Assembly: GCA_009602735.1 (NCBI GenBank)
Contig: WELA01003918.1
Span: 30,440-94,439, forward strand
Direction of reading: 5' to 3'
From: Mesotaenium endlicherianum
Taxonomy: Eukaryota > Streptophyta > Zygnematophyceae > Zygnematales > Mesotaeniaceae
DNA length: 64,000 nucleotides
A program made the position numbers and the translations under genes. Positions 54,465 to 64,000 of the stretch are shown in pieces (within the stretch, counting starts at the first letter, position 1; each line of letters starts with the position of its first letter). The notes below the pieces were generated by a model. That model was not told the DNA's origin and did no database searches. It saw nothing but the letters and a program-made list of their open reading frames with translations.

Positions 54465-55184
54465 TGAAATGAATCGACTTACCAAATAGGCGATTAACAA
54501 TTAATAAAGATCTTTATATCAGCAAGTAATCTTTATGGTAATTTCCGTTAACTGGTTAAACGGCAAAGGACAATACACTAGCAGTGAATAATACTCGTAA
54601 GTCAAATGCGAGTAAACTAGCATCAATAATGCAAATCAGTAAACTCATACATAAGCAAGGTTAGAAGACAGTGCGTATCAATGGCTTCTCGCCTTGGATT
54701 CAGATCTCTCTCAGTAAGCTGTACAAGAGAGTTGGCCTCGTTTCCGAATGCCGAACTCGAGAGCAATGCCTAGCATATGTACATGGAATGAGTTTACTGT
54801 TCAACGGTCAGTGCGATGGCACCGCCTACCCGGGAGTTAACCACGTTGGTAGGACCTCGGTTAACCAAATCCACCGCCATCTCCCATCATCCCGAATAGC
54901 CATCCATCATGGGGATGTCATCTGGCCATTCATCTAGCAGGTCGTACTTAGATGCATATCAAGGCAGTTCGCTGCTACCGAGCACGGAAGTCAGCTGGCT
55001 GTCAAAGAATGTGTCAGCAAGCTGACTTAAGTTGACTTCAGCCTGCTGCTTTCGGCCGAGTCATTAAACTGATAATTATGTAAAGTCCAACAGACTGATT
55101 ATTAACTAAAGTTCAGCAGGCTAAACTTAATTAACTATTAGATTTAAATGAATATTATATCCACTAATATACTGATTCATTACA
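54465..55184 (-). repeat. 5' LTR of A5
   Basis: 720 bp, visibly near-identical to 45219-45939, bounded by the PBS and CTTAC. Confidence 0.95.
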
Positions 55185-55189
55185 CTTAC

Positions 55190-56830
55190 TCATGAAAGCT
55201 AAGTTCCTGGAGCTCTATCTTTTGGTGAAGCAGACCTAGACTTGGACCTGGTCCTCCTATCTACTGGCCTTTTGAACCCATTAGGCTCAGCTCTAGATGT
55301 TCCTAGTGGGGAACGCAACAATTGAGCAGCCTCTTCTTGCATCGTATGCAAGTTAATGGCAGTTGCTCATTCCTGAGCAACTCTTAAACTGGCATGAACC
55401 AGGATAGGGTTTCCAGATGGTGGCTGCAAGATATAGGACGAAGGAACATGCCCTTGGTAAGAGGGTGATGCTAGCATGCCCTTGGCTGCCTCCCTAGCAG
55501 CCCTCTTGCTGGCCCTATCCACCTGAGTTTCCGCCCCCGGGGATGGAGGTGGAGTCCTCCTGCTAAAGCTTCGCAACCAAGTAACATTTGCCTTTCCAGC
55601 GTCCTGCAAGCTGCTTTCCTCTAGCTGCTTCAAGGCCCTCTCTGCCATCGACAATCCAGATTTTTGCAACCTCGGAGATGGTGCAGGATTCTAAGCTCTC
55701 ACTGGGCTGGAGCGTACTCCCGTGTCGTGCTCCTCTTCCTCCTCCTAATCTTCTGAGACTGCTGGGATTATCCTTACCATTCTGTCCAGCTGAGCTCTAT
55801 GCAAGAAGTAATCAACTGACCTCCCCCTTCTAATCTGGAGTGGGGATTGTTGGGCTTTGACTATGCTCAAGTCCTTCTCCCCTTGCTTGCTTGCTCACTT
55901 GACATATGCATGCTTACCCTTTGACAAAGAGTATCGGGCCCTGGTCTTCTCTGCCTTCATCTCGTCACTTATGCACCCCTTGAGCCCATCTAGGCTAGGG
56001 TCCCAAAGTGTAAAGTGGGAAGGCGAGTTGATGGTGCCGTCCAGCGCAGGGTCGAAGTCATTCTCTTCAGCCCTGTCATTCTCCTGGTCCTCCATGTTCA
56101 TGGTCATCCAGCGCCAATCTGTAGGCAGCTTGAAGAAAGGAGGGTCTTTCCAGGGTACAGGGATACCAGTGGATTGAGAACATTTGTTGGCTAGTCTTCC
56201 TGACCAAGAATTTCAGCTTCTCCTTTCCACCTCATTATACATGGGCTTGAAGCTGTGGTAGGATGTTAAATTTATGAAGCTATCTAGTAGCATTTGAACC
56301 ATCCTGATGACCTTGTGAGATCCTACTATCCCTGGTACAGGTACTAGTGGGTCCTCAAGTTGTGTGGTTAAGGCCTTGGCTTCCTTAGCCGTGTACCCCA
56401 CCATCTTGGCTTAGTCATCGCTTAGGAGAAGTCCGGTGTGAATCTTAATATACCTGTCCTCAGCTCCTCTCCCTCTTTTTGCAGGGTTGCCCTCTACTCT
56501 GCTAACCAGCTCTCCTGGGCAAACTTCAGTGCCTCCTGCAGCAGGTCAAATCTCTTGCCCAGGACTCTATAGCGATAGCTCTCCGATTTCTTCTTCCTTT
56601 CCTCTTTTGCTTTACGTAGTCTTTCCTCCTCAGCCTTCTTCTACTGCTCCTCATTCTTGACCCTTTCCTCTTCTTCCCTTTTGTCCTCGACCCCTTTCTT
56701 GAGTTGTCGCCATTCTGCCTCCTGTCCTGAGAGTGAAGTGGCTACAATGTCTTCTTAGAATTCTGATACTGTTGCCGGGCCTGTTATAAGCTTTCCTCTT
56801 CCTTTTAAGTTCGTCCTTCTGTTTGGTCAT
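55190..56830 (-). pseudogene. Family A ORF3, element A4 (diverged)
   Basis: Starts at ATG 56830-56828 (MTKQKDELKRKRKAYN). Core motifs are MVGYTAKEAKAL, VPGIVGSHKVIRMV, FKPMYNEVERRS, LWDPSLDGLKG, SKGKHAYVK and tail SPSYQGHVPSSYILQPPSG. Many stops and frameshifts. It differs from both the A2-type and A5-type ORF3 and is thus a third lineage, confirming which core motifs are conserved. Confidence 0.83.
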
Positions 56831-57190
56831 CTTTCTCACTCATGCAATAGCTCAGTTAGTATAGTAAGAGAGTACAGGACACACAAAGGGAAGTAATGGA
56901 TAAGAACGTAGTTACACCCCGACCTAAGTGACCTTGCGAAAAGAGGGAATGAGACTGATAAGCTTGACACAGCGCTATTCCAAAAATGTAACACTGTGAT
57001 GAATGAGTATGAGCGCAGTTGATTGTGAGAGTACAATTGTGAGCGCAGATTCCTAATGACCAAAAAAGATGTCATGTTCCCTCCAGCTTAGTTGTAAGGT
57101 GGGCCGCCTATGACAATCGTCACTCAAATTGTCCCGTTTTGTCATTTTCCCCTTCTACTTAAATGGAGACAGGACCTCTTGTCACCTGTC
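56831..57190 (-). other. pol-ORF3 linker of A4
   Basis: Non-coding; contains a branch-like ATACTAACTGAG and purine-tract-like sequences (reverse complements of 57078-57092 and about 57149-57165), the same arrangement as A1, A2 and A5. Splice sites are less clear here. Confidence 0.5.
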
Positions 57191-58314
57191 CTTCTCACAT
57201 GAAATCACAATTACGGTGGTTTGCCAGCTTCCCGGAGGTAAAAACGTTTCGACGCCCCTTTTGCGTTGATAAAATGGTCCTTAAATTCCCATATATATCC
57301 CTTCCATTTGACCAGGTACTTCATGACATATTTAGATGATCGACGGACGAAACGAGCCTCCAAAATCTCATCCACCTCATACTCCTCAGGGACACCATTC
57401 CAGACGGCGGGGACCGGTCGCGGTTGGACAAGTAACCGATCGGTGAATTGGGTGTCATCCTTAATGTATGGTTCTCTAGGAAGGAGACATTAAATATTGG
57501 GTGACCCCGCTGACATGTTCAATTTGTAAGCATTCTGACCGACTCGACTTACCACTGAATATGGACCGACCCAAATGGGACCAAGCTTTTTCTTGACCAC
57601 CTCAGGAAGGTACAGGTGTTGAGAATGCAATTTGACCAAGTCACACTTGAAACATGTCAGTCCTCGACAGTGTTGATTTGCATATTTTTATTGGGTGTGT
57701 TGTGCTTTGGATAGGTTATGTTGAACCTCTGACAGCATGTCAGCAAATTCCTGACTGAAGTGAGGGAAGACCAGATTATCAATCCCCTCAAGGCGGGTCA
57801 ATGACTCCCATAGGACATCTAAGGGAGACTTAGGGAGTCTACCCAGATTGAATTGTTGACGGCGAATTGAATTTAGGGCAAGAAGTCATCCCAATTCTCT
57901 AGTGTTTGGTTAATATAGGCTCTCAACACCTCTTGTGGAACTTTATTAGTTCTTTGCCCATCACTCTCAGGGTGGTTGGCTGTGCCGAGTAGCTGTTTGA
58001 CTTTCATTAGTCCCATTAATGCTCTCAAGAACTTAGAGGTGAATTTTGAGTCTCTGTTCTAGATGATATTAGAGGGTAGCCCATGTTGGCTTACTACATG
58101 ATTGTAGAATAGTCTCACAGGTTTGAGAGCAGTCACTTAGACAGTGGTGGAGATAAAAATGACGATTTTTGTCAATTTATCCACTACTACCAAAAGAAAA
58201 TTGTGCCCATTGGCAAGTCTCGAGAGTGTCACCACCCAGTCTATTGAGATGGTTTCCCATCTTCCAGCTGGAATAGGTAATGGTTGCAATAACCCTCTAA
58301 GAGGTGTGTGTAGA
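57191..58314 (-). pseudogene. Integrase core and chromodomain remnant, element A4
   Basis: Broken frames matching A5 pol from the integrase ([33 protein letters not shown]) to a damaged chromodomain. Several indels and stops. It starts abruptly at the LTR at 58315. Confidence 0.8.
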
Positions 58315-59047
58315 TATAATGAATCAGTATATTGAGGAGATATGATATCCATTTATATATGGTAGTTAAATAAGGTCAATCTGCTGAATATGGTTAATAC
58401 TTGGTCTGCTGGATTTGTGATACTTAGTTTAATGACTCTGCCCAGAGCAGCGGGCTGAAGTCAACTTAGGTCAGCCTGCTGACCCACGTTAGCTTGCTGA
58501 GACATTCTTTAACAGTCAGTTGACTGCAGTACCCGGTAGCAGCGAATTGCCTAGTAATGCATCTAAGTGTGGTGTACTAGATGAATGGCCAAATGACACC
58601 CTTAAGGTGGATGGCGATTCGGGATGATGGGAGATGGCTGTGGATTTGGTTAGCCGAGGTCCTACCCACGTGGTTAATTCCCGGGTAGGCGGTGCCATTG
58701 CAATTACCGTTGGACAGTAAACTCATTCCATGTACATATGTTGGGTATTGCTCTCGAGTTTGGCATTCGATAACAAGGCCAACTCTCTGGTATAGCGTAC
58801 TGGGAGATATTTGAATCCAAGGCAAGAAGCCATTTATGAAAACTGTCTTCTAACCTTGCTTATGTATAAGATTACTGATTGCATACTGATGCTCGTATAC
58901 TTGCATTTGACTGTGCGTTTTGAGTACTGCTAGTACGTTGTCTATTGTCTGTTTAACCAGGTAACAGAAAATACCATAAAAATTGCTCTCTGGTGTAAAG
59001 ATCTTTTATTAATTGTTCATCGCCAATTGGTAAGTCGATTCATTTCA
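58315..59047 (+). repeat. Family A LTR at the gag-integrase junction of A4
   Basis: About 733 bp, TATAATGAATC...GATTCATTTCA. The flanks GTAGA (58310-58314) and CTGCC (59048-59052) do not match. The left flank is integrase and the right flank is gag N-terminus, so the LTR sits on a deletion junction. Confidence 0.83.
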
Positions 59048-59207
59048 CTGCCGCCTCTTCTGCAGCTTCCCTATTTGCTGTATCGGCTAAAGCTTCAGAA
59101 TCATTGCGAGGTCCAAATACATGACTCTCGGCCTGTTCTTCAACGTTATCATCAAAATCAACCTCCATATTTCGAGAGTTGCTAGTTTGAGTTGACGTCC
59201 TTACCAT
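59048..59207 (-). pseudogene. Family A gag N-terminus, element A4
   Basis: ATG at 59207-59205. The first ~53 codons resemble A5 gag (MVRTSTQTSNSRNMEVDFDD, EEQAESHVFG, ANREAAEEAA) and are then cut by the LTR. Confidence 0.82.
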
Positions 59208-59228
59208 ACGAAAAAAGCTGTGATGAGA

Positions 59229-59240
59229 GCTCTGATACCA
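59229..59240 (-). other. Primer-binding site of A4
   Basis: Minus-strand TGGTATCAGAGC, the canonical Met-tRNA PBS of plant-type LTR elements. Confidence 0.9.
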
Positions 59241-59241
59241 C

Positions 59242-59926
59242 TAATATGAATCGAGTCACCAATAGGCGATTAAACATTCACTAAATATCTTTATATCAGC
59301 AAGTAATCTTTATGATGTATTCTGGTTAACTTATGAATGAGCAAAAGACTCCACAATTAGCATTGTAATACTCACAAGTCGAATGCAAGTAAACTAGCAT
59401 CAATCATACAATCATTAAATTTATACAGAAGCATAGTAAGAAGTTGTTCGTGGAACAGCTTTACAACCTTTGATTAAAATGTTTGCTCAGTAAGCGATAC
59501 AAAGAGTTGGCCTCGTTTCTAAACTCGAGAGCATAACCTAGCCTATGTACATGGAATGAGTTTATTGTTCAACAACAAGTGCGATGGCACCGCCTACCCG
59601 AGAGTTAACCATGTCGATAAGACCTTGGCTAATCAAATCCACAACCATCTCCCATCATCTCGAATCGCCATTCATCCAAGAGCATCTCGCCACCATCTAG
59701 CTTACTGCATTTAGATGCATAGAGTACGGTAGTCAGATAGCTGTCAAAGAATGTGTGAACAAGCCGACCTTGATTGGACATCAGCCTGCTGCTCTTGGCT
59801 GAGTCATTATACCGAATAATACTAAAATTCCAACAGACTTGATATTAATTAAAGTTCAGCAGATTGCACTTTATTTACTATTATAATCTAATGATATCAT
59901 GATATCAATAATACTGATTTATTACA
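59242..59926 (-). repeat. 5' LTR of A4 (diverged)
   Basis: About 685 bp, TAATATGAATC...GATTTATTACA on the plus strand. Adjoins the PBS; most similar to 44371-45092. It is the last repeat before host-like sequence. Confidence 0.83.
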
Positions 59927-61662
59927 TTCAACTAGCGTACGCTTTGAAATCGTCCGAGGAAAAATGGACTAAAACCAGCTGAGGCATTTGAAGGCGGAGA
60001 AAAGAGCGAAGAATGGGTTTCTTCGGACCCATTTTCGCTGAAACTGACCAATGAAGAGCAAGAAACCGCGACACAAAATGAGAGATTCATTTTGCACCAA
60101 CATATTTTTTGTTTCAATTTTCAGAATTGTGCAAAGAAAGAATGAGGAGAGAGTGTGTGAGGCTCGTGCTTATCACAGGTACTACGCATGCTTCTCACTC
60201 TCTCTCGAGATGCCGTGACTAAGTCACAGATTACCATGCATGCACAACTCGTTGTCGTCACTCGTGGCATTTTAATTCATGTCGCGTCACTTAGAATGCA
60301 TGCAAGCCTCGTGACGGTCACATGTGCTCGCTTAACCTTCCGGTTGGCGTGCATGCCTAGGTGGCCTTTGAGCCCATGTCTCCTGACATGGTGGCTCTGT
60401 CATAACAGCTCTGTCGAGGGGGCCAAAGCTGAGTTGGCCTGCCTTCTTGACGGAGCCTGGCTTGGCAATCGCTAAGATGGCTGCTATATTAGCCTTACCG
60501 GACTTGGCAGCTGCCAGCGTAATCCAGTTGCAGGTCCTGGTGGGATCAGCTTCTCGGCTGACTTGGCTGTCAAAACCCCACCTATCACTAAGTGTCGCAT
60601 TTGACCCGTCGCAGTCACTCCCACGTGTAACTTGACTTAATTTTCAACGCTGACTTGCATACATCAGCAATTTGGTCGGTGAGCCAATGCAGCCTTTCCG
60701 TACTTGGGGCAGCTGTGACTTGCGCCACGCGTGCTGCGCCGTCCAGTTCGTGACAAGGACGCGTGCTCACTCTAAACCCAAGTACACACATTGGTTAGTT
60801 CTCCATTCTAATAAGTTCTACTTTTCAATCACAGAATAATAAATAGTGTAATGGCCGGATGAAAGTTTTTCGCGTGCGCCAAATGTAAACCAGCCATAGA
60901 CAACGTCTTCAGAGAAAAATCATGAGAAGTCATGGCAAAATACGCGTTTACGCTTCATGATTACGCATGATGACGCGTTACATTGCGACCGACAAATACC
61001 GGTGACGCTACCATGACGCAGCGTTGACAAACAGGGAAAACCGTGACATAACGCGTACTCCAACCTTTGGCCAACTTTGTCGATTTGTGTATCTAAGATT
61101 CTAATATTGACCTATATTGCGCAGATTTAGCGCAAGCTAAAATTGATTGCAAAATGCTGCTTGTCAAATTAAGAGATGTAATGGATTGGACTGTCGTCGT
61201 ATTTCGGGGGGGCAGAAAGGCAGAAGCGCCGTCTCATCACAGGACTGCCTAGTGTAACACTTGGAATTAAAAATTTCGCCTTGACCAACCACATGTCCCG
61301 GAGTCCACCTCTTAAACACAGCTATTAGTTGCTTATAGTGGCTATTAGGCTACTTCATACCGACTGTTCGTCCCTCAGCACTGCTCACGTCTGCTCGAGA
61401 GCCAACACGTTTTTTCCCAAATGATGCATGTTTTTAGTCACCATGCATTTTTTTTCGGGACTCGTTACGATTTTAATATTAACGGCTCCTGACTCCTGAG
61501 GCTGTATTCGTTGTCATACGGACGTGAGCAACTTAATAATGTATGCATGTCGGAACTTGAATGGAACTCGACTCCCGAGGGCGTCGGAGTAATTTACAAA
61601 CGAGCTTTGAAGACGACCCGAAGCTTGGCCAAACTAAGTTCGACAACGATTTCCGAATCGCG
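59927..61662. other. Host-like intergenic sequence
   Basis: No retrotransposon similarity and no supported ORF. 60950-61060 is dense in TGACG/ACGCG words (ATGACGCGTTAC, GGTGACGCTACC, CATGACGCAGCG), the core bound by many plant bZIP factors; function is inferred only from the motif. May include distal regulatory sequence of the gene at 62534. Confidence 0.45.
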
Positions 61663-61669
61663 TATATAA
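61663..61669 (+). promoter_or_regulatory. TATA-like box upstream of the FN3 gene
   Basis: TATATAA in GCGTATATAACCCAATCAC, about 870 bp before the likely ATG, with CAAT words just downstream. If used, the leader (about 61700-62533) is long or contains an intron. Motif evidence only. Confidence 0.35.
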
Positions 61670-62533
61670 CCCAATCACAATCAACCCAATACAGATACAC
61701 GATATACCTAGGAGCTGCTGGGAGTGGCTGGGAGCCACTGGAAGCAGCGTCGGAGCAACGGAGGTTACAGCAGGTTAGAGCACCCCGATCGGAGCACTCG
61801 AGAGCGGGAAGCTTGATGACGGCTTGCTCCCAAGTTTCAAATTTACCAAGCTCGAGAGTCGAGACGTGCGAGTCGAGACAGCTCGAGACAATGCCGTTGC
61901 CCGCCGTCGCAAGTGGGGTGCTCGCGTGGTACGCGAGCTGGTTACAAGCAGCCAGTCACAGCCAGTCACAGCAAGTCGTAGCGAGGATTTCGAATGCGGC
62001 AACCTCATCGGCAACATGGTTTCTCGATGCATTGAACGCTTTGGATTAAGCTCGAAAGTGACTCGGTAGGCTCGATGAAGTCCTCGGTCCACGACAATGT
62101 GTCCGATCTTCGATTTCCGAAAACGTTTTCTGGGGTTGCCGAGGCACAAGCAGGACATTTTACCATGTGCCTTTTAACTGGTTCAGACACCCAAAATACC
62201 TGCCCCGGTGAGCCCTAGCGGGACAAATTGGGACTTGACTTCTTTACACTTGCTTCGTTGTCAGACCAGGTATGCAAATGTGCATGAGCTAGCTGTGCAA
62301 GCCAGGACCAGCCAAGAAAGTCTTTTGATCATCATTCTTCAACCAGCTATGTTTGCAGCTGCATTCATGGGCTCCTCCTGGATAGAGCATGCCACCTGAG
62401 GACATTCAGCTGGAAAGGGGTTGAACGACGATGAGTCACCAGACAACTTAGTTGGGGTGCGAGGAATTCTTGGATGCAAGCCTGAAGAGTGCAATTAGAC
62501 CATCTTAACTCTTTGTTGATTATTGTCGTTGCC

Positions 62534-63637
62534 ATGCCGAGCTCTCAAGGTAGTGATGTACTTGACATGGCAGCTTCTTCAGGTTCCGTCAAGGGAAGCT
62601 CAGTGACTCTTGGAGAAGTCACGGAACCGCAGTCCACAGTCCGAACATCAGAACAGGGTCATTGTTCTGCGGTGTCATCATGTTTCAGTTCGCCTATGCG
62701 TGAGACGCATTCGAGCGAAGGAGGTTCAGTCGTCATTAAAGATGATGGAAGGGAGCAAGAGCAGACCTTTGGAAATAAGGATGCGGCAGAAAAGTTGCAG
62801 TCTGCTTTGATGTTGGAAAAACGAGGAAAGCTTGGCCTCACCATCGATGTAGGCTCCTCGGTTGTCGAGAAAATTGAGCTCCCACATCCTGCAATAAAAT
62901 TGAGTCAACCAAGCCAGCTGGCAGCTTCAGATTCAACTAGCAATGGAAGTAGTGCGTCTGCCCAGGCATCTGCAAAGAGCGATCCCACCTTTATACTCGT
63001 ACAAACTGCCGCTCCTCCTACTCCATCTTCTACGAGTTCTGGAAAAAGCAGGAAAGCTCCTCCTAGTCCTGCCTCGCACAGTGGAGATAGTGCGAAGACA
63101 GCTCCTTCCCATCCTGCGCCAGCTGTACCTGGCACAGGCTGGTCTATGCCAGCAAGTCCACATCGAAACCTTGGCAACAATAGCCCTCGGGAATGGCCCC
63201 CCTGCAGCCCTGGCAGTCAGAACGGGAAGGTCTCGGGCCATCGAAGGCATGCGAGCGAGTCCATGGTGTCGCCCCGCGGCATCCAGAGGCTCGAAATCGA
63301 CAAGGCTCGGAGGATCTTCCAGCCCATGCCTCCCATGCTGGTGTCTGCGACCCAGACCAACATCACTGTGGAATGGGCGGAGACTCCCCACTGCACCTGC
63401 TATTACCTGGACAGGGCCACGCCGCCTGAGATGCCGGAGTTTCGCCTCAACAAGCAGCAGAGTGCGCGGCTCAGGCAGCCCCTGCCCTGCTCGCCCACAG
63501 GTCCTGCCAGGCTGCCAACATTGACCAACGGGACGTTCGTGAGGCCTCAGGAGGTGCCAGCTGGATCTGAACACCCAGGAGGGGGGGAATGGCCCGAGTG
63601 GATTCCTGTATACTGCGGACAGGCCCGCAGTTTCCAG
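62534..63637 (+). CDS. Fibronectin type III domain protein, first coding exon (partial)
   Basis: 368 codons from ATG 62534 (MPSSQGSDVLDMAASSGSVK). The frame is open 15 codons further up but without an ATG. The N-terminal ~260 residues are Ser/Pro/Ala-rich and low complexity. From ~residue 264 an FN3-like start appears (PMPPMLVSATQTNITVEWAE), with a long insert and the late strand WIPVYCGQARSFQ. At 63637 a donor-like TTTCCAG|GTACCC falls at a codon boundary, where FN3 domains continue with a V-x-x-L strand, so the gene runs on past the window. It is GC-rich and unlike the flanking repeats. FN3 repeats of FNDC3-like proteins are a possible relative (low confidence); function unknown. Confidence 0.7.
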
Positions 63638-64000
63638 GTACCCCACCCTCATCCCTCCTTATCTCATGCATGCCTCTGCCTACCTCCCTCTTCTTAGCAA
63701 ACCTTCAGCCGCCAAAGACTTGAAGTTTAGGCTGCTGCAGAAAAGCAGCTGACTGTCAGAGCTGATTGCAAGCCTGCCAACCCCATCTCACTCTCAGCAA
63801 GCTTTAAGCTGGAAGTACGAGGTGGATGCTGCTGCATAAAACCAGCAGTGTGTCGGACCAGATAGCAAAGAAGGAGTGAGTGCTGCAGTCCAGGTGGCGC
63901 GATTGGGGGTTGGTGACAAGCTCTCTATATTACCAGCGCTATGCTACACCTGTCTAGAACAACAAGGCGCAGCTCCTTCAGCAGGGACGGGGGAAGGGGG
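63638..64000 (+). other. Probable intron of the FN3 gene
   Basis: Begins GTACCC after the exon. Pyrimidine-rich at first, then no frame continuing the FN3 domain. No sure acceptor before the window ends. Confidence 0.5.

Larger units (their letters stand above)
45219..55184 (-). mobile_element. Family A element A5, best preserved, with ORF3
   Basis: Minus-strand element of 9966 bp as assembled. Both LTRs (54465-55184 and 45219-45939), PBS, gag, a 1238-codon pol, pol-ORF3 linker, a long ORF3 and purine tract are present. The perfect target duplication CTTAC (45214-45218 and 55185-55189) lies in the 3' region of A4. A 1169-bp gag/protease segment occurs twice around a single N at 52346, likely an assembly fault. 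It is the reference copy for family A in this window. Confidence 0.95.
44371..59926 (-). mobile_element. Family A element A4, diverged and rearranged, contains A5
   Basis: Minus-strand element with diverged family A LTRs (44371-45092 and 59242-59926, sharing GAGCAAAAGA-TCCAC and GAGCAT-ACCTA-CCTATGT blocks), a perfect TGGTATCAGAGC PBS, gag N-terminus, integrase-chromodomain, ORF3 and purine tract. Gag C-terminus through RT is missing and a family A LTR sits at the junction (58315-59047). A5 lies in its 3' region. Outer flanks do not give a matching 5-bp duplication, so its ends may be rearranged. Confidence 0.75.

Noticed and set aside
61561-62049. A 162-codon plus-strand frame as a gene
   Set aside because: Overlapping frames of similar length exist on both strands in this GC-rich area, no domain is recognisable, and it overlaps the presumed leader of the FN3 gene.
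1-64000. tRNA, rRNA, CRISPR array, bacterial operons
   Set aside because: Nothing in the sequence supports any of these; the tRNA-like matches are short primer-binding sites only.

Overview
The window is eukaryotic and almost wholly retrotransposon-derived. About 60 kb is a pile of nested Ty3/gypsy LTR retrotransposons of the chromovirus type: gag, then protease, reverse transcriptase, RNase H and integrase, ending in a chromodomain, with primer-binding sites matching the 3' end of initiator Met-tRNA (TGGTATCGGAGC and variants). Only the last ~4 kb (59927-64000) looks like host sequence and carries the first coding exon of a fibronectin type III domain gene. Chromoviruses with this PBS, lack of CpG depletion and the extreme nesting suggest a large-genome plant or streptophyte alga. 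A charophyte such as Chara is my best guess, but I hold it weakly. No bacterial, tRNA, rRNA or CRISPR features were seen.

Three repeat families are used below. Family A has ~720-bp LTRs (TGTAATGAATC...GATTCATTTCA), separate gag and pol, and an extra ORF ('ORF3') between pol and the 3' LTR. Family B has different LTRs with the same ends as A and a long non-coding interior, and looks non-autonomous. Family C has ~740-bp LTRs (TGTAAGG...CCCCTTTCA), gag and pol, plus a non-autonomous derivative, CN.

Nest 1 (1-30292). The outermost element is C1 (minus strand, 26382-30292). A1 (plus; pol tail from 3192, ORF3 in three pieces, 3' LTR 25666-26381) sits in C1 pol. A1 is itself hit by A0 (left edge to 3191, itself split by a solo LTR), by a solo B LTR (5006-6248), and by A2 (minus, 7055-24734, target duplication AAGAG). 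A2 contains B2 (7905-12277, GAGAT) and CN (17017-21460, GGATG). Nesting is at least four deep.

30293-32190 holds a decayed, unrecognised coding sequence. Nest 2 (32190-41223) is a truncated B interior split by C2 (33074-39200, target duplication GTCCG), the best preserved C element. Nest 3 (41224-59926) is the decayed minus-strand A3, then the diverged A4 (44371-59926). A4 contains A5 (45219-55184, CTTAC), the best preserved A element, with a long pol ORF and a 558-codon ORF3.

The most interesting system is family A's ORF3. It is a conserved protein of unknown function carrying, in front of it, a TATA-like box and a 107-108-nt candidate intron. It lies between two purine-tract-like repeats and is far more divergent between copies than the adjacent pol and LTRs, as if it were an exchangeable cassette. 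Family A also has a textbook U UUA AAA slippery heptamer at the gag/pol overlap.
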